A stretch of DNA of 64,000 nt from Pseudorhodobacter antarcticus (GTDB lineage Bacteria > Pseudomonadota > Alphaproteobacteria > Rhodobacterales > Rhodobacteraceae). Shown here piece after piece: positions 1 to 7,883 of this stretch (position 1 is its first letter; each line of letters opens with the position of its first letter). Position numbers and translations under genes: made by a program. The stretch lies in assembly GCF_900110135.1 (NCBI RefSeq), contig NZ_FOCO01000013.1:1-64000 (forward strand), written 5' to 3'. The notes below the pieces were generated by a model. That model made no database searches. It was not told the DNA's origin and saw only the letters and a list, made by a program, of their open reading frames with translations.

Positions 1-77
1 CATCTGTGAAGGCATGACCATCTGTTCGTTCTCCTGCGCCCTCAAGTGTAAACTTCAGCCAGTCGATTGTCTCACGA

Positions 78-710
78 TTATTGGCACGGAGGGCGGGATG
101 GAACAGAATAGCGTTGCAAGCCAAGACCAAAGCCGGGGCCGTAAGGGCGGTTGGCAACTTGCCACTGTGGTGTAACGGAAAGATCGGTGCGTCGTGCCAG
201 CGCAATCATCGTCAATCGCCAGACATGGCCGTTGCCATCCAAGAAGGGATGGATCCAGAACATCCTGTGGGTCATATCGCACAGGTGGGGCAGCAGGGCT
301 GTAGGCGGCATGTGCCAAAACTTTGCGATGTCGTCGCACAGCTGTTGCATGGCGGGGCCAACGGCGCTGGGCGGCGCACAAGGGTCATTGCGGCGCAGGC
401 CAGGGGCCATAACGCGCGTAACAACAATACGCCTTGGCGTTTGCAGCAGTGGCGCTGGGCTGCCGCGATACGCACCCACCACCTGATCGGCAAAAAGGCC
501 GCCGTAAAGCTGTCGATGCAGTGTTCGCGGATCGCCCATCAGCGGCCAGAGTTGGGGGGTGGGCAAGGTCCGAAATGCAGCTTCGGCCGTGGTGCAGCGG
601 TTTGTCAGCAGGGCAATGGCTGCGGCGTTCAACCGCGTGGCCGTCCGCCGGATGCTTGCGGCGCGCCCTGCGGCGGTGCCGGGTTCAGACGATCCTGTGT
701 CGCGCGCCAT
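78..710 (-). CDS. Fic-domain protein, frameshifted and running off the window
   Basis: Fic (FIDO) family protein; the family usually transfers AMP or another nucleotide moiety to target proteins. The core motif HPFLDGNGHVWRL lies near residues 154-166 and matches HxFx(D/E)GNGxxxR, but the Arg directly after GNG is His, so full AMP-transferase activity is uncertain. The frame as read stops at 78 after about 210 residues. The overlapping minus-strand frame continues as plausible protein (ILFHPALRANNRETIDWLKF) to the left edge. Removing one base in the CC at about 133-134 would join the two frames as NRPYGPALVLACNAI. The gene is therefore either frameshifted or affected by a sequence error. The start ATG at 710 fits the family. 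The Fic assignment is fairly secure; integrity is not. Confidence 0.6.
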   Translation of the reverse strand: MARDTGSSEPGTAAGRAASIRRTATRLNAAAIALLTNRCTTAEAAFRTLPTPQLWPLMGDPRTLHRQLYGGLFADQVVGAYRGSPAPLLQTPRRIVVTRVMAPGLRRNDPCAPPSAVGPAMQQLCDDIAKFWHMPPTALLPHLCDMTHRMFWIHPFLDGNGHVWRLTMIALARRTDLSVTPQWQVANRPYGPGFGLGLQRYSVPSRPPCQ

Positions 711-826
711 TGTGTGGCCCTAATTCCCAAAACCTATCTTACTCCTGCCACGGTTTGACAATTATCTAATCATGATTTTTCGCGATGTTTGCGCCAGTGG
801 TGTGTGATGTACCGAGGAATTGGTTG

Positions 827-1417
827 ATGAAAAAGGTTTTGTTTTCCAGCATTGATGGTGGCAGCGTGCACCAAGGCCTGATTTTGGCGCAGCTTGACGA
901 AATCATGACCATTGCCCAAGCCACATCCGATATCATTACCCTAGAGGTGATGACCTTTGCGTTTGCCGGTACAGACATTGCCACGGCGATGGAAACGCTG
1001 GTCGCGCAATGCGATACCATACACATTAAAATTCTAGCTGATTGGAGCCAAGGCGCGCCGAAAAGCCCCAGTGTTGTGTCGCGGCTGGCGGCGCACCCAT
1101 CCGGTCGCATCACGTTGAAATACAAGTTGGATTTGCCCTATTCCACTGACCCTATCAGCGAGCGGGTTAGCTGGCGGTATCACACCAGCCACGGGATGTT
1201 GCATCACAAAACCATGTTGATGACCCGTGCGGGGCATGCGGAACGGTTAATCCTTGGCAGTTTCAACTGGAGCGCACGCGGGGCGGTTGCGTATGAAAAC
1301 ACACTGCTTTTGGTGCGCGATGGCGTGACCGATGTGGTGCTGGATGCCTTTTGTGCTGAATTTGCGGCCCTGTGGGGGGATTTTTTTGCGTCTGTCGCCC
1401 CGGCGCAGGCGGCGTAG
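827..1417 (+). CDS. Single-domain phospholipase D-like protein, first of a pair
   Basis: PLD-superfamily half domain of about 196 residues. An H126-H-K128 pair is followed by GSFNWS (about 144-149), which matches HxKx4Dx6GSxN except that Thr stands where the Asp is expected. PLD enzymes build one active site from two such motifs, so this protein would act as a dimer or with its neighbour; nuclease or phosphodiesterase activity is family inference. The start at 827 is preferred over 785 because GAGGA sits at 814-818, 8 bases upstream. The next gene begins 42 bases after the stop and encodes a second half domain, so the two are probably co-transcribed. No signal peptide is seen, so it is probably cytoplasmic. 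Confidence 0.7.
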   Translation: MKKVLFSSIDGGSVHQGLILAQLDEIMTIAQATSDIITLEVMTFAFAGTDIATAMETLVAQCDTIHIKILADWSQGAPKSPSVVSRLAAHPSGRITLKYKLDLPYSTDPISERVSWRYHTSHGMLHHKTMLMTRAGHAERLILGSFNWSARGAVAYENTLLLVRDGVTDVVLDAFCAEFAALWGDFFASVAPAQAA

Positions 1418-1459
1418 TTGGCAATCATTGCGCGCCAAAAGGTGCAATCTGGGGGGAAT

Positions 1460-2125
1460 ATGCACAATCTGGATGATTTGCAGGCTGTGCTTGAATCATA
1501 TGCGCCCAGAACTGAATCCGAAACCGTACCTGCAACTGACATGGGCGCGCGCGGCCAGACCTATCTGTGCGAAGGTTCTATTCTGCCTGCGTTCTCTGGC
1601 CGCTACCTGACAAGGCGCGAGGCACATTACGGGTTTGCCCCAGCCAACAACAGCCGAAACCTTGATTTGTTGCGACCGTTCGGCGCGCGCCGGCCTGCCC
1701 CATGTTCGGTGAACGCAGTTGCGTTCGAGGCAATCCGCGCTGTGCCAGACGGCGGGCGATTGAAAGTCGCAATGTACGCCATGTCGGCGCGTGTGCCCGA
1801 ATACGGCGCGTTGATAGAGGCCGCCCGCCGCGGCTGCCCTATTGAGGTGTTGCTTGACCGTAAAATTGGCAAAGTTTTTGGCGAGGATTTGGCTGCGCGC
1901 GCAAAAACCGAAGGGTTGCCGATCACCGTTCGAGGCACCAATCGGCGGATGCACCAAAATTACATTCTGGCCCAAGATTGCCACAGCGTGGTGACCGGGA
2001 CCGCCAATCTGACCCAAGATTCCGCCAATCGTCACGCAGAATATCGCATTTTATTCCGAAATGACCCCGCGCTTGCTGCCCAGTTTGAGACTGACTTCAA
2101 CACCATCTGGCAGCGCGTCGCCTAA
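1460..2125 (+). CDS. Single-domain phospholipase D-like protein, second of a pair
   Basis: Second half-length PLD-like protein, about 221 residues. The motif near residues 165-185 reads H165-Q-N167, then YILAQD, then TGTANLT, so the usual Lys of HxK is Asn. An N-terminal stretch of about 85 residues without a recognised domain precedes the PLD fold. ATG 1460 is preferred over the longer start at 1418 because a G-rich site (1451-1457) precedes it. With the upstream gene it may form a heterodimer containing one HxK and one HxN motif; that is inference. Substrate unknown: DNA, RNA or lipid are all possible for this superfamily. Confidence 0.68.
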   Translation: MHNLDDLQAVLESYAPRTESETVPATDMGARGQTYLCEGSILPAFSGRYLTRREAHYGFAPANNSRNLDLLRPFGARRPAPCSVNAVAFEAIRAVPDGGRLKVAMYAMSARVPEYGALIEAARRGCPIEVLLDRKIGKVFGEDLAARAKTEGLPITVRGTNRRMHQNYILAQDCHSVVTGTANLTQDSANRHAEYRILFRNDPALAAQFETDFNTIWQRVA

Positions 2126-2170
2126 CGTCGCATCCCCTTCAACCGTTCCGCAATTGCAAAGATCACCTTT

Positions 2171-4020
2171 ATGCCCACCTTTTATGGCACCCCTTCAAAT
2201 TATCAGATCGACGGAAGCGTCGATTCTGACGATATTTTTGGCGGCGATGGTGACGACCTTCTTTATGGTCATGGTGGTGACGATGGAATTTATGGCGAGG
2301 ATGGCAACGACCACCTGTCTGGTGGCGCGGGGGATTACACGCTTGAGGGCGGTGACGGCGATGACCGTCTTTATGGTGGGTTGGGTAACGACAGTCTGGA
2401 CGCGGGCAACGGCGATAACAGTGTGTTTGGCGGGACGGGTGACGACACTCTGTTTGGCGGCGACGGCAACGACACAATGGGTCTGTAAACAGCAGCCCCA
2501 ATCTGATCGCCAATGGTGGATTTGAAAACGGCACCCACAGCGCAAATGGCGTAAATGGGTTGACGGGCTGGGCCAACTTTTCGGGATCACCAGACAGTGC
2601 CGATGATGGCGCAGCGGCGGAAAGCTGGAACACCACCAATTATGCTGCGGATGGCACGGGTTATGTGACGATGTGGGGCACCACGAACGGCACCCAAGAA
2701 GCGATGAGCCAAGCCTTGGCAGCGCCGCTTTTGGCGGGTGTCACCTGCACTGTCACGCTGGATGCGATTTCATCGGATAATATTGGCGGGCAATGGTTTA
2801 CCCCGGCCAATATCCCTTAGTTTTCCAGATGCTCGACCAATCGACCATGACGGTTTTAGGATCTGTCACGGTGCAATCCACCGGGTATGAAAGCTATAGC
2901 TTTACCATCACGCCAAGCACGCCCGTCACCAGTATTGTCATTCGGCCTATGGGGGCGGGGCTGGGCACTTACCCTTCCTTGATCATCGACAAGGGATTTA
3001 TGCGAGGACGCCCACGTTGGGCGAGGCTGGAAATGATCTGATTGACGCGGGCGGCGGTGATGATCTGATTTATGCCGGAACGGGCAATGACACGATCGCC
3101 GCATGCGAAGGTGCGGATACGGTCTATGGCGGGGCGGGCAATGACCTGATTTATGCCAAAGCGGCGGACGGCGTTGCAGATCAGATTTTTGGCGGGTCCG
3201 GCGCAGATGTGATTTACGCAGGCGGCAATGATACCGTCGATGGCAGCGTTGTCGGCATTGACACAGATATTTTGCGTTTGGGGCCTGCGCCCGTTGGTGG
3301 ATCAAAAAAATGTGGTGATCATCGGGGCGGACAGCAACGGCAACGGCTTTGACGGTTACGTAGAGTTTTTGGATGCCAGCGGCACCGTCGTGTCCACCCT
3401 GCAATTCACTGGGATTGAGACGATTGTGCCCTGTTTTATCCCTGGCAGTCGCTTTGAAACCGATCGCGGTCCGGTTCTGGTGGAAATCTTGCGCCGAGGT
3501 GACCGCGTTTTGACAAAGGACCAAGGGTTTCAACCCTTGGTTTGGGTTGGGCATAAAACCCTGACGCAGCAGGCCTTGGCGGCGGCCCCCCATCTGCGTC
3601 CAATCCGAATTTCTGCAGGTGCGCTGGGCGCGCGTGCGCCTTTGCAAGATGTGTGTGTCACCTCAGCATCGCATGTTGATCAGTGGTGACGCCGTAAATC
3701 TGTGGTTTGGCGCCGATGAAGTGTTGTTTGCGGCCAAGTACTTGACGGTTTTGGACGGTATTGCACCCGTTTCGGTCGATTGCGTCACTCACGACCATGT
3801 GATGTGTGAAGCACATGAGATTATCTTGGTCGATGGGGTCTGGACCGAAAGCTTTCAGCCCGGCGATGCTAGCCTCTGCGGCCTAGATCACGCCGCACCG
3901 GCAGAAGTTCTGGCCTTGTTCCCCGAGTTGCAAGGCCAAGACGCGCTTGAGTATGTCGCAGCCCGCCCCAGCCTGCGCAAGCATGAGGCGATGGTGCTGT
4001 TGGCTAGTCATTCCAGTTAA
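2171..4020 (+). pseudogene. RTX-repeat/Hint-domain protein broken by at least five frameshifts
   Basis: The coding signal runs across all three frames. It starts at ATG 2171 with calcium-binding nonapeptide repeats (GGDGDD, GGLGND, GGTGDD), then a middle domain without repeats (2490-3000), more RTX repeats (3017-3240), and a C-terminal Hint domain (about 3430-4020) with the signature CVSPQHRMLISG. The frame changes sit near 2479 (GGG where GGGG is needed), 2815 (CCC for CCCC), 2993 (GGG for GGGG), 3305 (seven A where six are needed) and 3648 (a GT repeat short by one unit). Family members are usually secreted by type I systems and processed at the Hint domain. As read, only a 105-residue RTX fragment (2171-2488) can be made. 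It is either a decaying gene or a stretch with base-call errors in short repeats. Confidence 0.8.
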
Positions 4021-4030
4021 GATGGGGCGG

Positions 4031-4861
4031 TTAGGTAGCCTTTACCAAAGCATCAATCGCCTTCAGGCTGGTCAAAAGTCCGGCCAATTCGGACAAAGGC
4101 ACCATATTGGGGCCATCTGATGGAGCGCGGTCTGGGTCGTCGTGGGTTTCAATGAAAACCCCTGCCACACCCACTGCCACCGCCGCACGAGACAGAACAG
4201 GCACAAATTCGCGCTGCCCGCCTGATGATCCGCCCATTCCCCCTGGTTGCTGCACGGAATGGGTTGCATCAAAGATCACAGGTGCGCCGGTTTGCGCCAT
4301 AATGGGCAAGCTGCGGAAATCGCTGACCAATGTGTTGTAGCCAAAACTGGCCCCCCGTTCGGTTAACATCACATTGTTATTGCCTGACCCGGTGATTTTC
4401 GCCACTACATTCACCATATCCCAAGGGGCAAGAAATTGCCCCTTTTTCACGTTGATCACTCGGCCGGTTTGGGCAGCAGCAATCAGCAGATCCGTTTGGC
4501 GGCATAAGAAAGCTGGGATTTGCAGAATGTCACAAACCTCGGCTGCGGGGGCACAATGGGCGGCTTCATGCACATCGGTCAGCACGGGCATGCCAAAACG
4601 TTCTTTTACCTCAGCAAAAACCGCCATTGCTTGTGCCATGCCGATGCCGCGCGGGCCGGTCAGGCTGGTGCGGTTGGCCTTGTCATAGCTGGCTTTGAAC
4701 ACCGCCTGCACGCCGACGTTTCGCGCAATTTCGTCAATCGCAGCCGCCATTTCCAGCGCGTGGTTGCGACTTTCCATTTGGCAGGGGCCAAGGATAAAGG
4801 CCACGGGGGCCGCGTTATCAAACACCACATTGCCGGCGGTTACGGATGTCTTTGCTTGCAT
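4031..4861 (-). CDS. kdsA: 3-deoxy-8-phosphooctulonate synthase
   Basis: Condenses phosphoenolpyruvate with arabinose 5-phosphate to KDO 8-phosphate, the precursor of the KDO sugar of lipopolysaccharide; cytoplasmic. Family motifs include LGPCQMES near the N terminus, FKASYDKANRTS, the TDVHE strand, NVKKGQFLAPWD and FDATHSVQQPGG. Length from ATG 4861 is about 276 residues, normal for the family; the frame runs upstream to 4960, but that extra N terminus is not family-like. Its 3' end converges with the broken RTX/Hint gene, 10 bases away. It is divergent from ivd, sharing a 137-base intergenic region. Confidence 0.95.
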   Translation of the reverse strand: MQAKTSVTAGNVVFDNAAPVAFILGPCQMESRNHALEMAAAIDEIARNVGVQAVFKASYDKANRTSLTGPRGIGMAQAMAVFAEVKERFGMPVLTDVHEAAHCAPAAEVCDILQIPAFLCRQTDLLIAAAQTGRVINVKKGQFLAPWDMVNVVAKITGSGNNNVMLTERGASFGYNTLVSDFRSLPIMAQTGAPVIFDATHSVQQPGGMGGSSGGQREFVPVLSRAAVAVGVAGVFIETHDDPDRAPSDGPNMVPLSELAGLLTSLKAIDALVKAT

Positions 4862-4933
4862 TTCAGGCCCCACATTTTGCACCCCCCTGCGGTGGCGCAA
4901 GCCCGCCCGCGTGTCAAGCAAGATTGGTTTTTC

Positions 4934-4978
4934 TTGACACGAGCCTGTGCATGGGTGCATTAAATGAACATACGTTCA
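4934..4978 (+). promoter_or_regulatory. Candidate promoter with inverted-repeat operator upstream of ivd
   Basis: TGAAC (4965-4969) and GTTCA (4974-4978) form a five-base inverted repeat around four bases. Upstream, TTGACA (4934-4939) is a good -35 candidate; a weak -10 (CATTAA, 4958-4963) lies 18 bases on and the repeat abuts it. That is the expected layout for repression of the downstream leucine-degradation operon. LiuR or TetR-type regulators often control such operons, but no regulator gene lies in the window. Inferred from position and symmetry only. Confidence 0.4.
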
Positions 4979-4998
4979 ATTCAGGCGGGGGTTGCTGA

Positions 4999-6156
4999 AT
5001 GTTCATGGCGTCAATGCGTTTCGATTTGGGCGATGATATCGTGGCCCTGCAAGATATGGTGCATCGCTGGGCGCAAGAACGGGTAAAGCCAATGGCGCAA
5101 GCGATTGACGTCGATAATGTCTTTCCAGCGGCGTTGTGGCGCGAAATGGGCGACCTTGGCATGCTGGGGATCACTGTGGCCGAGGAGGAAGGCGGTGCGG
5201 GCATGGGATACCTTGCGCATGTGATCGCGATTGAGGAAATCGCGCGGGCCTCTGCCTCCGTTTCGTTGTCATACGGGGCCCATTCCAACTTATGCGTGAA
5301 CCAGATCAAGCTGAACGGCACAATAGGTCAAAAGGCCAAATACCTGCCCGGTTTGATTGCTGGAACCCATGTTGGCGCGTTGGCGATGTCTGAGGCGGGG
5401 GCGGGGTCGGACGTGGTCAGCATGAAGTTGCGGGCGGAAAAGAAGGATGGATACTACGCGCTGAAGGGCAACAAATATTGGATTACCAATGGCCCGGATG
5501 CCGACGTGTTGGTGGTTTACGCCAAAACCGACCCGGAGGCGGGCAGCAAGGGCATGACCGCGTTTATTGTGGAAAAGACCATGAAGGGGTTTTCCACCAG
5601 CCCGCATTTCGACAAACTGGGGATGCGCGGATCCAACACCGCAGAGCTGATTTTTGACAATGTCGAAGTGCCGTTTGAAAACGTGCTGGGCCTTGAGGGC
5701 AAAGGCGTGCGGGTCCTGATGTCGGGTCTGGATTATGAGCGGGTGGTGCTGTCTGGCATCGGCACCGGGATTATGGCGGCCTGTCTGGATGAGGTTGTGC
5801 CTTATCTGCAAACCCGTGAACAATTTGGCCTACCCATTGGCAATTTCCAACTGATGCAAGGCAAAGTGGCCGACATGTATACGGCAATGAATTCCGCCCG
5901 TGCCTATGTCTATGCGGTGGCGCGCGCCTGCGATCGTGGCGTGGTGACGCGCGCCGATGCGGCGGCCTGCGTGCTTTACGCGTCGGAGCAAGCAATGGTG
6001 CAGGCGCATCAAGCGGTGCAAGCCTTGGGCGGTGCCGGATTTTTGGCCGACAGTGTTGTGTCACGCTTGTTTCGCGATGCAAAGCTGATGGAGATTGGGG
6101 CTGGCACGTCTGAAATCCGGCGGATGCTGATTGGCCGAGAGGTTTTGGCAACTTAA
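4999..6156 (+). CDS. ivd: Isovaleryl-CoA dehydrogenase
   Basis: FAD-dependent acyl-CoA dehydrogenase that oxidises isovaleryl-CoA to 3-methylcrotonyl-CoA in leucine catabolism and passes electrons to ETF. Family features seen are AMSEAGAGSD (about 129-138), WITNGPDADV, the helix with GLDYERVV in which Glu247 sits at the position of the IVD catalytic base, and the C-terminal QALGGAGF and EIGAGTSEIRR. Length 385 residues is typical. ATG 4999 follows a G-rich Shine-Dalgarno (4984-4991); ATG 5005 is an alternative. First gene of the ivd-mccB-mccA-GST-mvaB-hydratase operon, and its neighbours make the isovaleryl assignment stronger than sequence alone. Confidence 0.93.
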   Translation: MFMASMRFDLGDDIVALQDMVHRWAQERVKPMAQAIDVDNVFPAALWREMGDLGMLGITVAEEEGGAGMGYLAHVIAIEEIARASASVSLSYGAHSNLCVNQIKLNGTIGQKAKYLPGLIAGTHVGALAMSEAGAGSDVVSMKLRAEKKDGYYALKGNKYWITNGPDADVLVVYAKTDPEAGSKGMTAFIVEKTMKGFSTSPHFDKLGMRGSNTAELIFDNVEVPFENVLGLEGKGVRVLMSGLDYERVVLSGIGTGIMAACLDEVVPYLQTREQFGLPIGNFQLMQGKVADMYTAMNSARAYVYAVARACDRGVVTRADAAACVLYASEQAMVQAHQAVQALGGAGFLADSVVSRLFRDAKLMEIGAGTSEIRRMLIGREVLAT

Positions 6157-6204
6157 TCATGTGTTTTTCGTCCCTTTAAGTTTGCAGTCACCCAAGAGGC
6201 CCTG

Positions 6205-7809
6205 ATGAAGTTGCAATCGACGTTCCTGCCCAATTCGGAAGCCGCCCGCACCAATCGGGCCGCCCATCTGGTGATGTTGGATGCTGTTGCACAGGCCGCG
6301 ACACTTGCGGCGGCAGGGGGCGGGGCGGCATCCCAAGCGCGGCACATTTCGCGCGGTAAAATGCTACCTCGGGACCGGGTGGCAAACTTGCTAGACCCCG
6401 GGTCGCCGTTTTTGGAAATTGGGATCACGGCTGCGCACGGGCTTTATGGTGGTGAAGCGCCTTGTGCGGGCGTCATAGCGGGCATTGGCCACGTCATGGG
6501 GCAAGAGGTTATGGTGGTGTGCAATGATGCGACCGTCAAAGGTGGTACTTATTATCCAATGACGGTCAAAAAACACCTGCGCGCCCAAGAAATTGCCGAA
6601 GAAAACCATCTGCCTTGCATCTATTTGGTCGATTCAGGCGGGGCCAACCTGCCCAACCAAGATGAGGTGTTTCCCGATCGCGACCATTTTGGGCGGATTT
6701 TTTACAATCAGGCCCGCATGTCGGCAAAAGGGATTGCGCAGATCGCCGTGGTCATGGGGTCATGTACCGCTGGCGGCGCTTATGTTCCCGCCATGTCCGA
6801 TGTGACCATCATCGTTCGCGACCAAGGCACGATTTTTCTGGCGGGCCCCCCATTGGTCAAGGCTGCCACCGGGGAAATCGTCAGCGCCGAAGACCTTGGC
6901 GGCGGCGACGTGCATACCCGCCTGTCTGGCGTCGCAGATTATCTGGCCGAGGATGATGCGCACGCATTGGCGCTTGCCCGCCGTGCGGTAAGCCATTTGA
7001 ACCGCGCCAAACCTGTGACCGTGCAATGGCAATCGGCAGAAGATCCGGCCTATGACCCCGATGAAATCCTTGGCCTCGTGCCCCCCGATCTGCGCACGCC
7101 CTATGACATCCGTGAGGTGATTGCCCGCGTGGTTGATGGGTCGCGTTTTGATGAATTCAAAGCGCGGTTCGGCGAGACGCTGGTCACGGGTTTTGCCTAT
7201 GTAAACGGCTGCCCGGTCGGGATTGTGGCCAACAATGGCGTGCTGTTTTCAGAGGCGGCTGTGAAAGGTGCGCATTTCGTGGAACTGTGCAGCCAGCGCA
7301 ACATCCCTTTGGTTTTTTTGCAAAACATCACGGGGTTCATGGTGGGGCGCAAATACGAATCTGAAGGGATTGCGCGCCACGGCGCCAAGCTGGTCACGGC
7401 TGTGGCGACCACCAATGTACCCAAAATCACCATGTTGGTTGGCGGCTCTTTTGGCGCGGGCAATTACGGCATGGCGGGGCGCGCTTACAGCCCGCGCTTT
7501 TTGTGGTCATGGCCAAATTCGCGCATCGCGGTTATGGGCGGCGCGCAGGCGGCAGGGGTGTTGGCATCGGTCAAGCGCGACGGCATTGAACGCAAAGGTG
7601 GCGCGTGGAGTGTAGAGGCAGAAACGGCCTTTAAACAGCCCACGTTGGATATGTTTGAGGCGCAATCCCACCCGCTTTATGCCAGTGCGCGGCTTTGGGA
7701 TGATGGGATCATTGACCCGCGTAAAACCCGTGCAATTCTCTCCCTCTCCCTTTCTGCCGCCCTTAACGCCCCGATTGAGCCTACCAAATTCGGCATTTTC
7801 CGCATGTAA
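6205..7809 (+). CDS. mccB: Methylcrotonyl-CoA carboxylase, carboxyltransferase (beta) subunit
   Basis: Transfers the carboxyl group from carboxybiotin on the alpha subunit to 3-methylcrotonyl-CoA, giving 3-methylglutaconyl-CoA. 534 residues, normal for MccB. Two crotonase-fold halves are seen: the N-terminal acyl-CoA site region with DSGGANLP (about 147-154) and [15 protein letters not shown], and the C-terminal biotin site region with [25 protein letters not shown] and [11 protein letters not shown]. It lies 48 bases downstream of ivd, with AGAGG just ahead of ATG 6205. The alpha subunit follows, which supports MCC over propionyl-CoA carboxylase. Confidence 0.94.
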   Translation: MKLQSTFLPNSEAARTNRAAHLVMLDAVAQAATLAAAGGGAASQARHISRGKMLPRDRVANLLDPGSPFLEIGITAAHGLYGGEAPCAGVIAGIGHVMGQEVMVVCNDATVKGGTYYPMTVKKHLRAQEIAEENHLPCIYLVDSGGANLPNQDEVFPDRDHFGRIFYNQARMSAKGIAQIAVVMGSCTAGGAYVPAMSDVTIIVRDQGTIFLAGPPLVKAATGEIVSAEDLGGGDVHTRLSGVADYLAEDDAHALALARRAVSHLNRAKPVTVQWQSAEDPAYDPDEILGLVPPDLRTPYDIREVIARVVDGSRFDEFKARFGETLVTGFAYVNGCPVGIVANNGVLFSEAAVKGAHFVELCSQRNIPLVFLQNITGFMVGRKYESEGIARHGAKLVTAVATTNVPKITMLVGGSFGAGNYGMAGRAYSPRFLWSWPNSRIAVMGGAQAAGVLASVKRDGIERKGGAWSVEAETAFKQPTLDMFEAQSHPLYASARLWDDGIIDPRKTRAILSLSLSAALNAPIEPTKFGIFRM

Positions 7810-7823
7810 ATCATCATGTGGTC

Positions 7824-7858
7824 CCAAATATCCCGGGGTTCTGGGGGCTGGCCCCCGG
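7824..7858. repeat. REP-like GC-rich hairpin between mccB and mccA
   Basis: Between the two MCC subunit genes, AAATATCCCGGGG is followed by a hairpin with a GGGGGC/GCCCCC stem and a two-base loop (7841-7858, extendable to 8 pairs with one G-U). Elements of this appearance are common between genes in Rhodobacterales. With no T-tract it is more likely an mRNA-stabilising or attenuating hairpin, or a REP-type repeat, than a terminator. Only one copy was noticed in this window. Confidence 0.4.
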
Positions 7859-7883
7859 CGACCTTAACCAAGCGAGACGCCCC

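Noticed and set aside
2856-3647. Minus-strand open frame of about 263 codons
   Set aside because: Antisense to the RTX-repeat region; its His/Arg/Gln repetition follows from the repeat structure of the plus strand.
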